Below, piece after piece: positions 22,320 through 31,329 of a DNA stretch of 64,000 nucleotides (position 1 is its first letter; the number at the start of each line of letters is the position of its first letter). The DNA is taken from the NCBI GenBank assembly GCA_963838095.1, contig CAWIPO010000006.1, positions 372,001 through 436,000 of the forward strand, written 5' to 3'. The translations under genes and the position numbers were made by a program. The notes beneath the pieces were generated by a model. The model did no database searches and was not told the DNA's origin. It saw nothing but the letters and a program-made list of their open reading frames with translations. This stretch comes from CAWCGU01 sp963838095. GTDB taxonomy: Bacteria; Actinomycetota; Thermoleophilia; Solirubrobacterales; 70-9.

Positions 22320-22853
22320 CTAGAGGTCCTGCGGAGCGGCGGAACCGCCCTCTGCGGCCGCCGACGCGGCGGCGTCGATCGCCTCGCGCTCCTCGGGGGA
22401 GATCCCGAGCTCGGAATCGCCGCCGCGAACCTGCTTCGCGTACACGCGAGCCTGCTCGCGGTGAAGGATCGACGAGACGAGGACGCCGTCGCCACGCTCG
22501 TCGAGGATCGCGATGGAGCTCGACTGGCGCCCGCTCATCTCGCCGTAAGCGTCGTAGCGGACCACGGCCGACCGCGACAGCGCCCCCGCGAGTCGCTCCT
22601 CGGCGGCCTCGAGTCGCTTGTCGGTGGCGTCGGCAACCTGCTGCGTCCGCCTGTCCAGCGTCTCGGCGCGTTCCTGCAGCTGCCTGCCCTGCTCGATCAG
22701 ATCGCGGCTCCCGCTCTCCCCGAGCACGACCGCCTGCGCCGAGCGAAGGTCACGCAACCGGGCGAAGAGCAGGCCGGCCAGCCCCAGAGCTAGGGCAGCA
22801 AGTGCCAGCGCCGCCAGGGCGACGATGCCGGTCGTCGAGTCAAGCTCGGCCAC
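22320..22853 (-). CDS. DUF4446 membrane-anchored protein
   Basis: 177 residues from GTG 22853. One N-terminal membrane segment (IVALAALALAALALGLAGLLFA), a charged coiled-coil stretch (about 50-95), then the DUF4446 core VVRYDAYGEMSGRQSSSIAILDERGDGVLVSSI and REQARVYAKQV. The family is widespread in Gram-positives and of unknown function. A TATCCT box 7 nt before the GTG suggests a leaderless transcript. Probably co-transcribed with pheA through the repeat. Confidence 0.85.
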   Translation of the reverse strand: MAELDSTTGIVALAALALAALALGLAGLLFARLRDLRSAQAVVLGESGSRDLIEQGRQLQERAETLDRRTQQVADATDKRLEAAEERLAGALSRSAVVRYDAYGEMSGRQSSSIAILDERGDGVLVSSILHREQARVYAKQVRGGDSELGISPEEREAIDAAASAAAEGGSAAPQDL

Positions 22854-22860
22854 GCGCGCA

Positions 22861-22866
22861 AGGATA
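22861..22866 (-). promoter_or_regulatory. -10 box of the DUF4446-pheA unit
   Basis: Minus strand TATCCT, 7 nt before GTG 22853; spacing fits transcription starting at or next to the start codon. Confidence 0.45.
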
Positions 22867-22890
22867 GGTACCCACTCGAAGTGACAATGG

Positions 22891-23976
22891 TCACTCGAAG
22901 CTGACCTGGTAGGTGGCGACGTTGTTGTCGCCGATCTCCTCGCCCGGGACCTCCTCGACCGACACCGTCAGCGTCACGGACTCACCGGAAGTCGGTGGCG
23001 GCTCGATCGGGATCGAGGCGCTGGCGGTCTCCTGGGGGGCGATGCTGTCGATCGTGCCCTCCCCGGCGCCGCCGGCGTCGGTTTCGTAGCTGACGGTGAG
23101 GTCGCTTTCCTCCGATTCGCCCTGGTTCTGGACCTCCACCTGCAGCTCGGCACCGTCGGCCGGCGCGGTTGCCTCGGTCCCCGACTCGAGCGCGATCCCG
23201 TTCGGCAAGAGGGTGGTGCCCACGAGCGCCAGACCGTGCACCCCCGGGGTCGCCGACGCCGACGCCGAGTCCTGAACCTGGCCGAGCGCATCCGCGATCA
23301 CGTCGGGGTCGAGCCAGTTCGGAGGTGCCGGGACGAACACGCTCGTAGGCGCCTCCGCGTCGATCTGCTCCTCCTTCAATCCCTGGTCGATCAACGTCTT
23401 AGCTCTCCCGTAGAGGACGTCGCTCGCCAGCAGCACCTTCATCTGCGAGGTGATCACGGCGATCGCCTCCTCGCTTCCCTCTCGGGCGAACGCGGTCGCG
23501 ATCTCGTCGGAGATCACCGCCAGAGCATCACGGCGAAGCTGGAAAGTGAGCGTCACCAGGTCGTTCGCTTCCTGGAGCTCGTCCGGCGCCTCCAGCCCCC
23601 TGGCCCGATCGAAGAGTCCCTCCGCGGTGCCGCGGTCGGCCTTCACCTCGGCCTCGAACTGGAGCGCGGAGAGATCGCCCGGATCCTCGAGCCGCCCGAA
23701 GAACGACTCGCTGAGGTTGTTCGACTCCGTCGTCAGCGCCGTCAGGTCGGCGACGTAGTTCTCGAACGTACGCTCCTTCTTTGCGTTCAGGCAGCCGCGG
23801 ATTCCCACTGCGATCAGGATCACGAACAGCAGTCCAAAGCCCACCGCCGCCAAGCGCCGCAGCATGATCTGGCGCTGCTGATCCGCAGCGCTGAGCGATC
23901 GCGAGGAACGGCCTCGGGGGGGCCGGCCACCGCCAGAGGGCGCGAAGGAGTCGTCTTCGTCGTCGAGGAATGCCAC
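22891..23976 (-). CDS. Single-pass membrane protein with C-terminal CARDB-like domain
   Basis: 361 residues from GTG 23976, with AAAGGAA nearby upstream. A Ser/Gly/Arg-rich cytoplasmic start is followed by one membrane segment (LAAVGFGLLFVILIAVGI, about 43-60), a mainly helical extracytoplasmic region (65-220), and a beta-rich C-terminus (AELQVEVQNQGES, LTLTVSVEEVPGE, DNNVATYQVSF) resembling CARDB adhesion-type domains. Function unknown; an envelope structural or binding role is inferred. It is divergent from the membrane kinase gene and 37 nt upstream of DUF4446 on the same strand. Confidence 0.75.
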   Translation of the reverse strand: MAFLDDEDDSFAPSGGGRPPRGRSSRSLSAADQQRQIMLRRLAAVGFGLLFVILIAVGIRGCLNAKKERTFENYVADLTALTTESNNLSESFFGRLEDPGDLSALQFEAEVKADRGTAEGLFDRARGLEAPDELQEANDLVTLTFQLRRDALAVISDEIATAFAREGSEEAIAVITSQMKVLLASDVLYGRAKTLIDQGLKEEQIDAEAPTSVFVPAPPNWLDPDVIADALGQVQDSASASATPGVHGLALVGTTLLPNGIALESGTEATAPADGAELQVEVQNQGESEESDLTVSYETDAGGAGEGTIDSIAPQETASASIPIEPPPTSGESVTLTVSVEEVPGEEIGDNNVATYQVSFE

Positions 23977-24004
23977 AGGATTTCCTTTGGGGTGCGCAGT
24001 TCAC

Positions 24005-24052
24005 TCCGTGTAGCCGGAGATATGCGCGAAGGCCTGGCTTTGGAGGCCTTTT
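24005..24052 (+). terminator. Two hairpins in the divergent spacer
   Basis: CTCCG/CGGAG (24005-24009, 24016-24020) is followed by AAGGCCT/AGGCCTT (24030-24036, 24045-24051) with TTT after it. The second looks like a short intrinsic terminator on the plus strand, although no upstream plus-strand gene needs one, so it may be an attenuator in the kinase leader. Confidence 0.35.
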
Positions 24053-24145
24053 CGGCGTGGAGAGTATGACCCCTTGCCCGGCTATCGCTCCGATGTGCCC
24101 CCCTCGCAGGGAGGAGCAGGACGCGAGGGGTGGAACTGAGGAGGT

Positions 24146-25738
24146 GTGGCAGTAGGCGAACTGGTACTTGGTCGGTTCAGGCTCGAGGGTCGCCTCGGGG
24201 AAGGCGGGTTCGCGAGCGTCTACCGCGCCTGGGACGAGCGCCTGCAGCGCCATGTGGCGGTGAAGGTTCTCGACGCCGGGCGCTCCGGCGACCGAATCCT
24301 GCGGGAGGCCCAGGCGGCGGCCCGGCTGAACCATCGCGCGATCGTCACCCTGTATGAGCTCGGACAGGATGGATCGCGGGCGTTTCTGGTCAGCGAGCTC
24401 GTCGACGGACGGCCGCTGCGGGAGCTGGCCGAGGACGGAGAGCTGAGCGATCGCGACGTCGCCGCCGTCGGGGCCGAGCTGTGCGAGGCCCTCGACCACG
24501 CGCACGGACGCGGAGTGGTGCACCGCGACGTGAAGCCCGAGAACGTGATCCTGGCGCGACCCGAGAACGGCGGTGCGCTTTGGAGCCGGCGCCGCTTCGG
24601 GCGCGCGATGCTGACCGACTTCGGAGTCGCCAGCATCCGGGGAGCGGATGCGCTCACCGGCAGCGGGGAGGTCCTCGGCACGCTCGCCTACATGGCGCCT
24701 GAACAGGCGGAGGGTGCCGAGGTTGGCCCCGAGACCGATCTCTATTCGCTCGCGCTTGCCCTGTACGAGTGCTGGAGTGGAGTCAATCCGGTCAGGCGCT
24801 CGAGTCCCGCCGAGACCGCCCGGGCGATCGGCGAGCCGATCGAGTTGCTGGGCTACCTGCGCCCGGACCTGCCCGCCGCATTGAGCGCGGTGATCGATCG
24901 CTGCCTGGATCCCGACCCCGAAACGCGCCCATCGGCCGGGGAGCTCAGGGAGACCTTGGTCGAGCTTGCCCCCGAGCTCGACGACACACGCTCACTGCCT
25001 GTCCGCGAAAGGAACGCAGCGACCCCGCGCTCGCTGCTGGCGCTGTGGCGTCCACTCGCGATCCTCATCGCCGCGGCGTCGGTCGCCGCAGCCGCGATCG
25101 CCGGCCTCCCCGGCGTGGCCCTCGTCCTGGCGGTGCTGGTCTTGCCGCTGCCGCTGCTTCTCCGCCGGCCGTGGGAGTGGCTCGCACCCGCGCTCGCCCC
25201 GATTCTCGGTGCCCTGGGACTGGCGGCGCTGTTCCCCGCGGTGGCTGGCCTGGCCGAAAGCCCCCGCCGCGCTGCCACGCTGGGAGCTTGGGGCTTCGCG
25301 TGGCTGGCGGTCGCCCAGGCGGCGGCGGGCACGTCGCTGCCGCTCGCGCCGGTCTCGCCTGCGCCGGCCGGGTGGGAGAGCTCGGCCGATCGGGCTTCCT
25401 CCCCGCTCGCCGTGCTGCTGGAGCCCGAGATGCTGGCAATCGCCGGGTCGTGGGCGCTCGCCGCAGCGATCCTGGCCTGGCTGCTGCGCGCGGCCGGCCC
25501 CGCAACCCGCACGATTGGCCTGCTGGCCTGGGCGGCCGTGCTGATCGCCTCGCACAGGCTGCTCGGAGGCTGGGAGGCAGATCCTGCAACGCCCACGGCG
25601 ATCGCGCTCGCCGCGCTTCTGATCGGGGCTGTATGGCTGCGATCCGGCATCCGCGTGCCGATCCCGGCGTTCGCGCGTCGTCGCCAATCACAGACTGCGG
25701 TCGCGCCTGGCTCGTTGCCGCACCCGCCGGCCGTGTGA
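24146..25738 (+). CDS. Serine/threonine protein kinase with polytopic membrane domain
   Basis: 530 residues from GTG 24146; GAGGAGG abuts the start. Kinase domain (about 8-270): glycine loop GRLGEGGFASVY, VAVKVL lysine, catalytic HRDVKPENVIL, DFG in LTDFGVAS, APEQ. A normal single membrane anchor is replaced by about seven hydrophobic segments from residue ~295 to ~510, with no PASTA or other sensor. It heads the fhaA-fhaB-pstP-ftsW-pbpA-pknB cluster and likely phosphorylates division or wall targets, with PstP reversing it. How the membrane region senses anything is unknown. Confidence 0.9.
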   Translation: MAVGELVLGRFRLEGRLGEGGFASVYRAWDERLQRHVAVKVLDAGRSGDRILREAQAAARLNHRAIVTLYELGQDGSRAFLVSELVDGRPLRELAEDGELSDRDVAAVGAELCEALDHAHGRGVVHRDVKPENVILARPENGGALWSRRRFGRAMLTDFGVASIRGADALTGSGEVLGTLAYMAPEQAEGAEVGPETDLYSLALALYECWSGVNPVRRSSPAETARAIGEPIELLGYLRPDLPAALSAVIDRCLDPDPETRPSAGELRETLVELAPELDDTRSLPVRERNAATPRSLLALWRPLAILIAAASVAAAAIAGLPGVALVLAVLVLPLPLLLRRPWEWLAPALAPILGALGLAALFPAVAGLAESPRRAATLGAWGFAWLAVAQAAAGTSLPLAPVSPAPAGWESSADRASSPLAVLLEPEMLAIAGSWALAAAILAWLLRAAGPATRTIGLLAWAAVLIASHRLLGGWEADPATPTAIALAALLIGAVWLRSGIRVPIPAFARRRQSQTAVAPGSLPHPPAV

Positions 25739-25809
25739 AGAATCCGCGATCAACCCTCTAGGATTTCCGGCGCGTCCCTGCGCTCGCGCACGATCAGCAG
25801 GGCCGGGGC

Positions 25810-26601
25810 GTGGACCAACCAACGGAGGCAGCGATCAGCGTTCTGCGCAAGATGGAGGCGAGGATCGAAGGCCTCGTCGAAGGCGTTTTCAGCCGTGCGT
25901 TCTCATCGCAGGTTCAGCCTGTGGAGCTCGCGCGCAAGCTCGCCAAAGAGATGGACTCGCACAAGACGGCGTCGGTCGCTCGGGTCTACGTGCCCAACGA
26001 GTACACGATTTGGCTGTCGACCGAGGACCACCAGCGGATCGAGGGATACGAGAGCTCGCTCGAGCAGGAGCTGTCCACCTATCTGCTGGACCACGCCCGG
26101 CGGCGGGGCTACGCGCTGCTGACGAGGCCCGCGATCAAGCTCAGCACCGACGAGCGCCTGCGGCTGGGCGAGTTCGGGATCCAGACGCGGCTGGTGAAGC
26201 CGCCGGCGCGCCAGGGTGAAGAGCCCTCGCAGGGCGACCCCGGGCACACCATGGTCTATTCGACGCCGCCCAAGCAGTCGCGTCGCGAGCGCAAGCAGCC
26301 GGCAGCCCGCTTCACCGCCACGAAGGCGATCGTCTCTCTGGACGATCGTCGCTACCTGCTCGAAGGCCCCGTTGCGGTGCTGGGCCGCTCCAAGGAGTGC
26401 GACTGCGTCCTGCGCGATCCAAACGTTTCGCGCCAACACGCCGAGCTTCGTCGCGACTCGACGGGCGATTGGCAGGTTGTGGATCTCGGCTCCACCAACG
26501 GCGTCAAGGTGAACGATCGACAGGTAGAGAGCTCTCGGCTTTCCCCGGGTGACCAGGTGACGCTCGGTACCACCCGCTTCACCTTCGACATCGAGCAGTA
26601 G
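25810..26601 (+). CDS. fhaA: FHA-domain protein with DUF3662 (FhaA)
   Basis: 263 residues. N-terminal DUF3662 region (RIEGLVEGVFSRAFSSQVQPVELARKLAKEM, cited in part: EGVFSRAF) followed by a linker and a C-terminal FHA domain with LGRSKECDCVLRDPNVSRQHAEL and STNGVKVN, which binds phospho-threonine. In mycobacteria the homologue couples Ser/Thr kinases to wall synthesis (MviN/PknB). Start GTG 25810; an internal Met (25852, MEARIEG) is an alternative. TAGGAT at 25759 may be its -10. Confidence 0.9.
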   Translation: MDQPTEAAISVLRKMEARIEGLVEGVFSRAFSSQVQPVELARKLAKEMDSHKTASVARVYVPNEYTIWLSTEDHQRIEGYESSLEQELSTYLLDHARRRGYALLTRPAIKLSTDERLRLGEFGIQTRLVKPPARQGEEPSQGDPGHTMVYSTPPKQSRRERKQPAARFTATKAIVSLDDRRYLLEGPVAVLGRSKECDCVLRDPNVSRQHAELRRDSTGDWQVVDLGSTNGVKVNDRQVESSRLSPGDQVTLGTTRFTFDIEQ

Positions 26602-26627
26602 ATCAACCATCTAGCGGCACAACCGAC

Positions 26628-27110
26628 TTGGACTCAGAACCGATAGCTGTCGCGCTGAAGTTCGGCTTCCTGGCCGTGCTGTACCTGTTCCTTCTGTGGG
26701 TGGCGCGCAGCGCCCTGAAGGAGGCCCGCCGCACGGCGACCGTGGTCCCTGCCGCCGACGCGACGGGATTTCACGCGATCGGAGGCGGCGGACGCCCGCC
26801 GGCAACGGACGCATGGCTTGTGGTCCTGAATGGCGGCGGGCTGACTCCGGGCGAGCGCTTCGATCTCTTCGGGGGGCTGTCGATCGGCCGCTCGACGGAG
26901 GCCGGGGTGCGGATCGAGGACCGCTTCGCGTCCCAGTTGCACGCCCGAGTCGACTCCCGAGGCGGCGCCTACTTCCTCGAGGACCTTCAGTCCACGAACG
27001 GAACCTTTCTCAACGGAGCGCCGGTGACCGGAGAGGCGACGCTGTCGGACCTCGATCACGTCAGGATCGGCGACACCGAGTTCAGGTTCGAGCTCGACGT
27101 GCCGCACTGA
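26628..27110 (+). CDS. fhaB: Membrane-anchored FHA-domain protein (FhaB/FipA-like)
   Basis: 160 residues from TTG 26628. One N-terminal membrane segment (KFGFLAVLYLFLLWVA), then an FHA domain: LSIGRSTEAGVRIEDRFASQLHARV, STNGTFLNG. The homologue in mycobacteria (FipA/FhaB) binds phosphorylated partners during septation. It lies between fhaA and pstP, as in other actinobacteria. Confidence 0.88.
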   Translation: MDSEPIAVALKFGFLAVLYLFLLWVARSALKEARRTATVVPAADATGFHAIGGGGRPPATDAWLVVLNGGGLTPGERFDLFGGLSIGRSTEAGVRIEDRFASQLHARVDSRGGAYFLEDLQSTNGTFLNGAPVTGEATLSDLDHVRIGDTEFRFELDVPH

Positions 27111-27130
27111 GATATTCCCGCCATCACCGC

Positions 27131-27136
27131 TAGGTT
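27131..27136 (+). promoter_or_regulatory. -10 box of pstP
   Basis: TAGGTT followed by 6 nt and the pstP ATG; suggests an internal leaderless promoter within the cluster. Confidence 0.4.
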
Positions 27137-27142
27137 CCCCAC

Positions 27143-28468
27143 ATGCTGCGAGTAGCAGAGAGCGCGCACCGCACCGACACCGGGCGTCAGCGCGGCGCAA
27201 ACGAGGATTCCTACTTCGCCCGCGCGCCGGTGTTTGCGGTTGCGGACGGGATGGGTGGCGCGCAGGCGGGCGAGGTCGCCTCGAGTCTCGCCGCGGCCGC
27301 GTTCGAGCCCGGCAACGCGGCCGATGAAGCGCCGGAGACCTATCTGCGCCGGGTGGCGGTGGAGGCGAACACGCGCATTCACGAGCTCTCCCGCCAGGAT
27401 TCGTCCACGTCTGGGATGGGGACCACCCTCACAGCCGCGCTGATCGCGGGCGAGGAGGTCAGCCTCGGCCATGTCGGCGACAGCCGCGCGTACGTGTTCC
27501 GCGATGGCGAGCTGAAGCGGCTGACGAGCGATCACTCGCTCGTCGAGGAGCTGCGCCGCCAGGGGCGGCTCACCGAGCAGCAGGCTGAAGAGCATCCCCA
27601 GCGCTCGATCATCACCAGAGCGCTCGGACCGGAGCCGCAGGTGGAGGTGGACACGATGACCTTCCCCGCCCGCCCCGGGGACGTGTTCGTGATCTGCAGC
27701 GACGGCCTGACGACGATGCTTTCCGAGCAGCGAATTCAGGAGCTGCTGAGCGAGACGACCAGCCTCGCGCAGGCCGCCAGCCGGCTCGTCAACGAGGCGA
27801 ACGAGGCGGGCGGCCGCGACAACATCACGGTCGTCCTGTTCCGGCTCGAGGAGGTTGGAGCGCCCGCCGACGCCGATGTGGAGGATCCGACCCTGATCGG
27901 ACCGGCGGCGGAGGAGGCCGGGTTCACGGCGGAGGCCGTACGTGCGGCCGCCGGCCGAGAGGCCGGCGCCGAGGTCGGCGAGGCGCCGAGGCGGAGGTGG
28001 CCGAGAAAGCTCGTCTGGGGAACGGTCGTGGGCTTGATCGTCGTCGCGATCGCGGCGGCCGCCTTCTTCGGCGGCCGCCAGGTGTACTTCCTCGGCACCG
28101 ACGAGGGTGGCCGGCTTGCGCTCTATCGAGGGCTCCCGTACGAGCTTCCGTTCGGGATCGAGCTGTACAGCGAGCAGTACTCGACCCCCGTGCAGGTGAG
28201 CTCGATTCCGGAAGAGCGCCAATCGACCGCCACCGACCACACGCTGCGATCGCGCGACGACGCCGTGTCGCTGCTCGAGGACCTGGAGAACGACGCCCAG
28301 ACCGAGAGCGCGCAGCCGGCTCCCGCACCGGCAGACGGCGGAACCGGGCAGACGGGCGACGGCGGCGCGACGGGAAGCGACGTCAAGCAGGAGAGCAATG
28401 GCCAGGGGTCGGCGGGAGACGCGAACGCGCGCGGGGGCACGGGGAAGCCTCCAGACAGCTCGCAGTGA
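27143..28468 (+). CDS. pstP: PP2C-type Ser/Thr phosphatase PstP
   Basis: 441 residues. PP2C metal-binding motifs: RGANEDSY (D22), AVADGMGG (D33), GHVGDSRAY, CSDGLTTML, GGRDNITVVL. The catalytic domain (1-240) is followed by a cytoplasmic linker, a membrane segment (LVWGTVVGLIVVAIAAAAFF, about 290-310) and an extracellular, Ser/Gly/Asp-rich tail of about 130 residues. It dephosphorylates the kinases and FHA targets of this cluster. Its stop overlaps the next start (GTGA). Confidence 0.94.
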   Translation: MLRVAESAHRTDTGRQRGANEDSYFARAPVFAVADGMGGAQAGEVASSLAAAAFEPGNAADEAPETYLRRVAVEANTRIHELSRQDSSTSGMGTTLTAALIAGEEVSLGHVGDSRAYVFRDGELKRLTSDHSLVEELRRQGRLTEQQAEEHPQRSIITRALGPEPQVEVDTMTFPARPGDVFVICSDGLTTMLSEQRIQELLSETTSLAQAASRLVNEANEAGGRDNITVVLFRLEEVGAPADADVEDPTLIGPAAEEAGFTAEAVRAAAGREAGAEVGEAPRRRWPRKLVWGTVVGLIVVAIAAAAFFGGRQVYFLGTDEGGRLALYRGLPYELPFGIELYSEQYSTPVQVSSIPEERQSTATDHTLRSRDDAVSLLEDLENDAQTESAQPAPAPADGGTGQTGDGGATGSDVKQESNGQGSAGDANARGGTGKPPDSSQ

Positions 28469-29850
28469 GCGCCCGCAACCGCGAGCTTCTCGCCCTGATC
28501 CCGGTCGGGCTGCTGGTCACCGGCGGGTTCACCGCGGTGCTGCTCGTCGACACTCTCGACGTCGGCGACGCAAGCCTCACGTACGGTGGCTACTTCCTCG
28601 CGGTCTGTGTCGCCGCCCACCTGCTGATCAGGTTCCGCCTTCCCAACGCCGACCCTTACCTGTTCCCGCTCGTGGCGCTCCTGGCCGCGATCGGGCTCGT
28701 GGTCCTCTACCGGATCGATGAGGCGCTGGCGCTCGAGCAGGCGACCCTGTTCCTGGTCGGGATCGTTGCCTTTGCGGCGACGATCGTGCTGCTTCGCGAT
28801 TATCTCGTGCTCGAGCGCTATCGCTACCTGATCGGCACCGCCGGGATCGTGCTGCTGGTGCTCCCCCGCCTCCCGGGGATCGGGGCACAGGTGAACGGCG
28901 CCTACCTCGGGGTTGCGATCGGCCCGCTCAACTTCCAGCCGTCCGAGCTGGCGAAGATCTGCATCGTCATCTTTCTCGCCAGCTACCTGCGCGAGAAGCG
29001 CGAGGTGCTGATCGTCGGCGCGAGGCGCATACTCGGCGTGACGCTGCCGCCGCTGAAGCACTTCGGGCCTCTGCTGGTCCTCTGGGGCGCGTCGATGGTG
29101 ATGCTCGTGTTCACGCGCGACCTCGGAAGCTCGCTGATGTTCTTCGGCGCCTTTCTGGTCATCCTCTACGTGGCCACGAATCGGCTCTCCTTCGTGGTCA
29201 TCGGCCTCGCGATGTTCTTTGCAGGCGCCTACTTCATGGCCGGTGCCGTGGCCCACGTGGGCGACCGCTTCGACATCTGGCTCGACCCGTTCGCCTACGT
29301 AAACGACGCCGACGACAAGGGCTCGGGCCAGATCGCGCAGTCGCTGTACGCGCAGGCCGACGGCGGCCTGTTCGGCCGTGGGCTGGGGGAGGCCGTGCTC
29401 GAGCTGTCCGGGCCATTCGCGGTCAACTGTGGGGGAGTGGAGTTCCCGGAGTGCAACAGCATCGTCCCGGCGCCGCACACGGACTTCATCTACGCGGTGA
29501 TCGTGAACGAGCTCGGCCTGTTCGGAGCCTGCGGCGTGGTCTGCATCTACGCTCTCGTCGCCGCCCGCGGCTTCAAGACGGCGATCCTTGCGCAGGACGG
29601 GTTCTCCAAGCTGCTGGCAACCGGTCTGACGGCGGTGTTCGCGCTCCAGGCGTTCGTGATCATCGGCGGGGTTGTCCGGGTGATTCCGCTCACCGGGGTG
29701 ACCCTCCCGTTCGTCAGCTATGGCGGCAGCTCGGTGGTCGCGAACATGATCCTCGTTGCGCTGCTGTTGCTGATCTCGGATCGGGCGCGGCGGCCGAGTC
29801 CGGACGCGCAGCCGCTTCAGGAGCCGGGACTCGGGGGGCTGAGGCCGTGA
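28465..29850 (+). CDS. FtsW/RodA/SpoVE-family peptidoglycan glycosyltransferase
   Basis: 461 residues from GTG 28465, which overlaps the pstP stop. About eleven membrane segments; SEDS motifs include LNFQPSELAKICIVIFLASYL, GSSLMFFGAFL, YAQADGGLFGRGLGEAV, PHTDFIYAVIVNELG and LPFVSYGGSS. SEDS proteins polymerise lipid II together with a class B PBP, here encoded immediately downstream. By position it equals mycobacterial RodA. It overlaps pbpA by GTGA. Confidence 0.93.
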   Translation: MSARNRELLALIPVGLLVTGGFTAVLLVDTLDVGDASLTYGGYFLAVCVAAHLLIRFRLPNADPYLFPLVALLAAIGLVVLYRIDEALALEQATLFLVGIVAFAATIVLLRDYLVLERYRYLIGTAGIVLLVLPRLPGIGAQVNGAYLGVAIGPLNFQPSELAKICIVIFLASYLREKREVLIVGARRILGVTLPPLKHFGPLLVLWGASMVMLVFTRDLGSSLMFFGAFLVILYVATNRLSFVVIGLAMFFAGAYFMAGAVAHVGDRFDIWLDPFAYVNDADDKGSGQIAQSLYAQADGGLFGRGLGEAVLELSGPFAVNCGGVEFPECNSIVPAPHTDFIYAVIVNELGLFGACGVVCIYALVAARGFKTAILAQDGFSKLLATGLTAVFALQAFVIIGGVVRVIPLTGVTLPFVSYGGSSVVANMILVALLLLISDRARRPSPDAQPLQEPGLGGLRP

Positions 29851-31298
29851 ACGCTCCGATCCTCCGCGTCTTCGTCCTCTTCCTGGTGCTGTTTGCGGCC
29901 CTGGTCGGGTTCAGCTCCTACTGGGCGGTCTTCGACGCCGGCGAGCTCGAGGAACGGGTCGACAACCGGCGCTCGCTGATCGAGACGGCCGCAATCCGGC
30001 GCGGGACGATCGGCAGCGCCGACGGAACGGTGATCGCCGTCAGCGACCCGAGCGGTCGCGGCAATCTCCGCATCTACGAGCGCACCTACCCCACCGGGAC
30101 GCTCTTCGGCCACCCGGTCGGCTACAGCTTCATCGAGGTGCCCAGCACCGGCATCGAGCGCGCCGAGAACGGCGTCCTGGTCGGGGACGAGAACGAGTTC
30201 GCGACGCTCCTTGACGAGCTTCGCGGCGCGCCCGAGGAGGGCAGCAACCTGACCCTCACCCTGGACGCGGAGTCGCAGCGGGTGGCCACCGATGCGCTGG
30301 CCGGCCGCGATGGATCGGTGGTGGCGCTCGATCCGTCGACCGGCGCCGTGCTGACCATGGTCAGCGTGCCGGGCTACGACCCGAACGTGATCCCCGACCG
30401 CGCCGCGTTCCGCGCGCTCGAGGACGACCCCGCGATTCCGCTGATCAATCGCGCGACTCAGCTGAACGTGCCCTATCCGCCCGGCTCGACCTTCAAGGTC
30501 GTCACCGCGGCCGCGGCGATCGATTCGGGCGAGTTCACGCCGGACTCGGTCCTCAGTGGCGACACGGGCATCTCGATCTCCGGCGCCCCGCTCGCCAACT
30601 TCGGGGGCGCGAGCTTCGGCCCGGTGGACATGACAACCGCGCTCACGAACTCGATCAACACGTACTGGGCCCAGGTTGGCGAGCAGCTCGGCGCGGAGAC
30701 CATGTACACCTACATGGACCGCTTCGGCTTCAACGCCGACCCGGAGCTCAACTATCCGGAATCGCAGCTGTCGCCGAGCGGCGTCTACGGCGCGGAGGGG
30801 GAGCTGCTCGGCCCGAACGACACGATCGATATCGGCCGGATTGCGATCGGGCAGGGTCAGCTCCAGGCCACGCCGCTGCAGATGGCGGAGGTCGCGGCCA
30901 CGATCGCGAACGGAGGCGTGATGATGCGGCCGACCTTCGTCCAGGAGGCCACGGACCCGGACGGCCGCAGCTCGGACGAGCTCGATCCCGAGGAGCAGGC
31001 GGAGGTAGTAAGCGAGGACACCGCCGCCCAAGTCGGAGAGATGATGGAGAGCGTCGTCAACGAGGGAAGCGGCACCGCCGCGGCGCTGACGGGGATCCAG
31101 GTCGCCGGCAAGACGGGCACGGCCGAGCACGAGCCGACCGAGCTCTGTGGCGAGCCCAACCAGGCCTGGTTCATCGGCTACGCCCCGGCCGACGATCCCC
31201 AAGTCGCGGTCGCCGCCACCGTCGAGTGCACCAGCGGCACCGGTGGTGAGGTGGCCGCGCCGATCGCAGCCGACGTGATGGAGAGCCTGCTCAACTAG
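29847..31298 (+). CDS. pbpA: Class B penicillin-binding protein (PbpA-like transpeptidase)
   Basis: 483 residues from GTG 29847. A single N-terminal membrane anchor (LRVFVLFLVLFAALVGFSSYW), a dimerisation domain, then the transpeptidase: active-site YPPGSTFK (serine near 214), SIN triad (near 268) and KTGT (near 421). It cross-links peptidoglycan, working with the SEDS protein upstream. Kinase phosphorylation of PbpA is known in mycobacteria. Confidence 0.94.
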   Translation: MNAPILRVFVLFLVLFAALVGFSSYWAVFDAGELEERVDNRRSLIETAAIRRGTIGSADGTVIAVSDPSGRGNLRIYERTYPTGTLFGHPVGYSFIEVPSTGIERAENGVLVGDENEFATLLDELRGAPEEGSNLTLTLDAESQRVATDALAGRDGSVVALDPSTGAVLTMVSVPGYDPNVIPDRAAFRALEDDPAIPLINRATQLNVPYPPGSTFKVVTAAAAIDSGEFTPDSVLSGDTGISISGAPLANFGGASFGPVDMTTALTNSINTYWAQVGEQLGAETMYTYMDRFGFNADPELNYPESQLSPSGVYGAEGELLGPNDTIDIGRIAIGQGQLQATPLQMAEVAATIANGGVMMRPTFVQEATDPDGRSSDELDPEEQAEVVSEDTAAQVGEMMESVVNEGSGTAAALTGIQVAGKTGTAEHEPTELCGEPNQAWFIGYAPADDPQVAVAATVECTSGTGGEVAAPIAADVMESLLN

Positions 31299-31329
31299 TG
31301 ATGGCTCGATTGGTGGCCTGAGGATCGCG

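Noticed and set aside
29247..29256. Additional parS at CACGTG hexamers (also near 51630, 54044, 54835, 63680)
   Set aside because: Only the central CACGTG is present; the GTTT/AAAC arms are missing.
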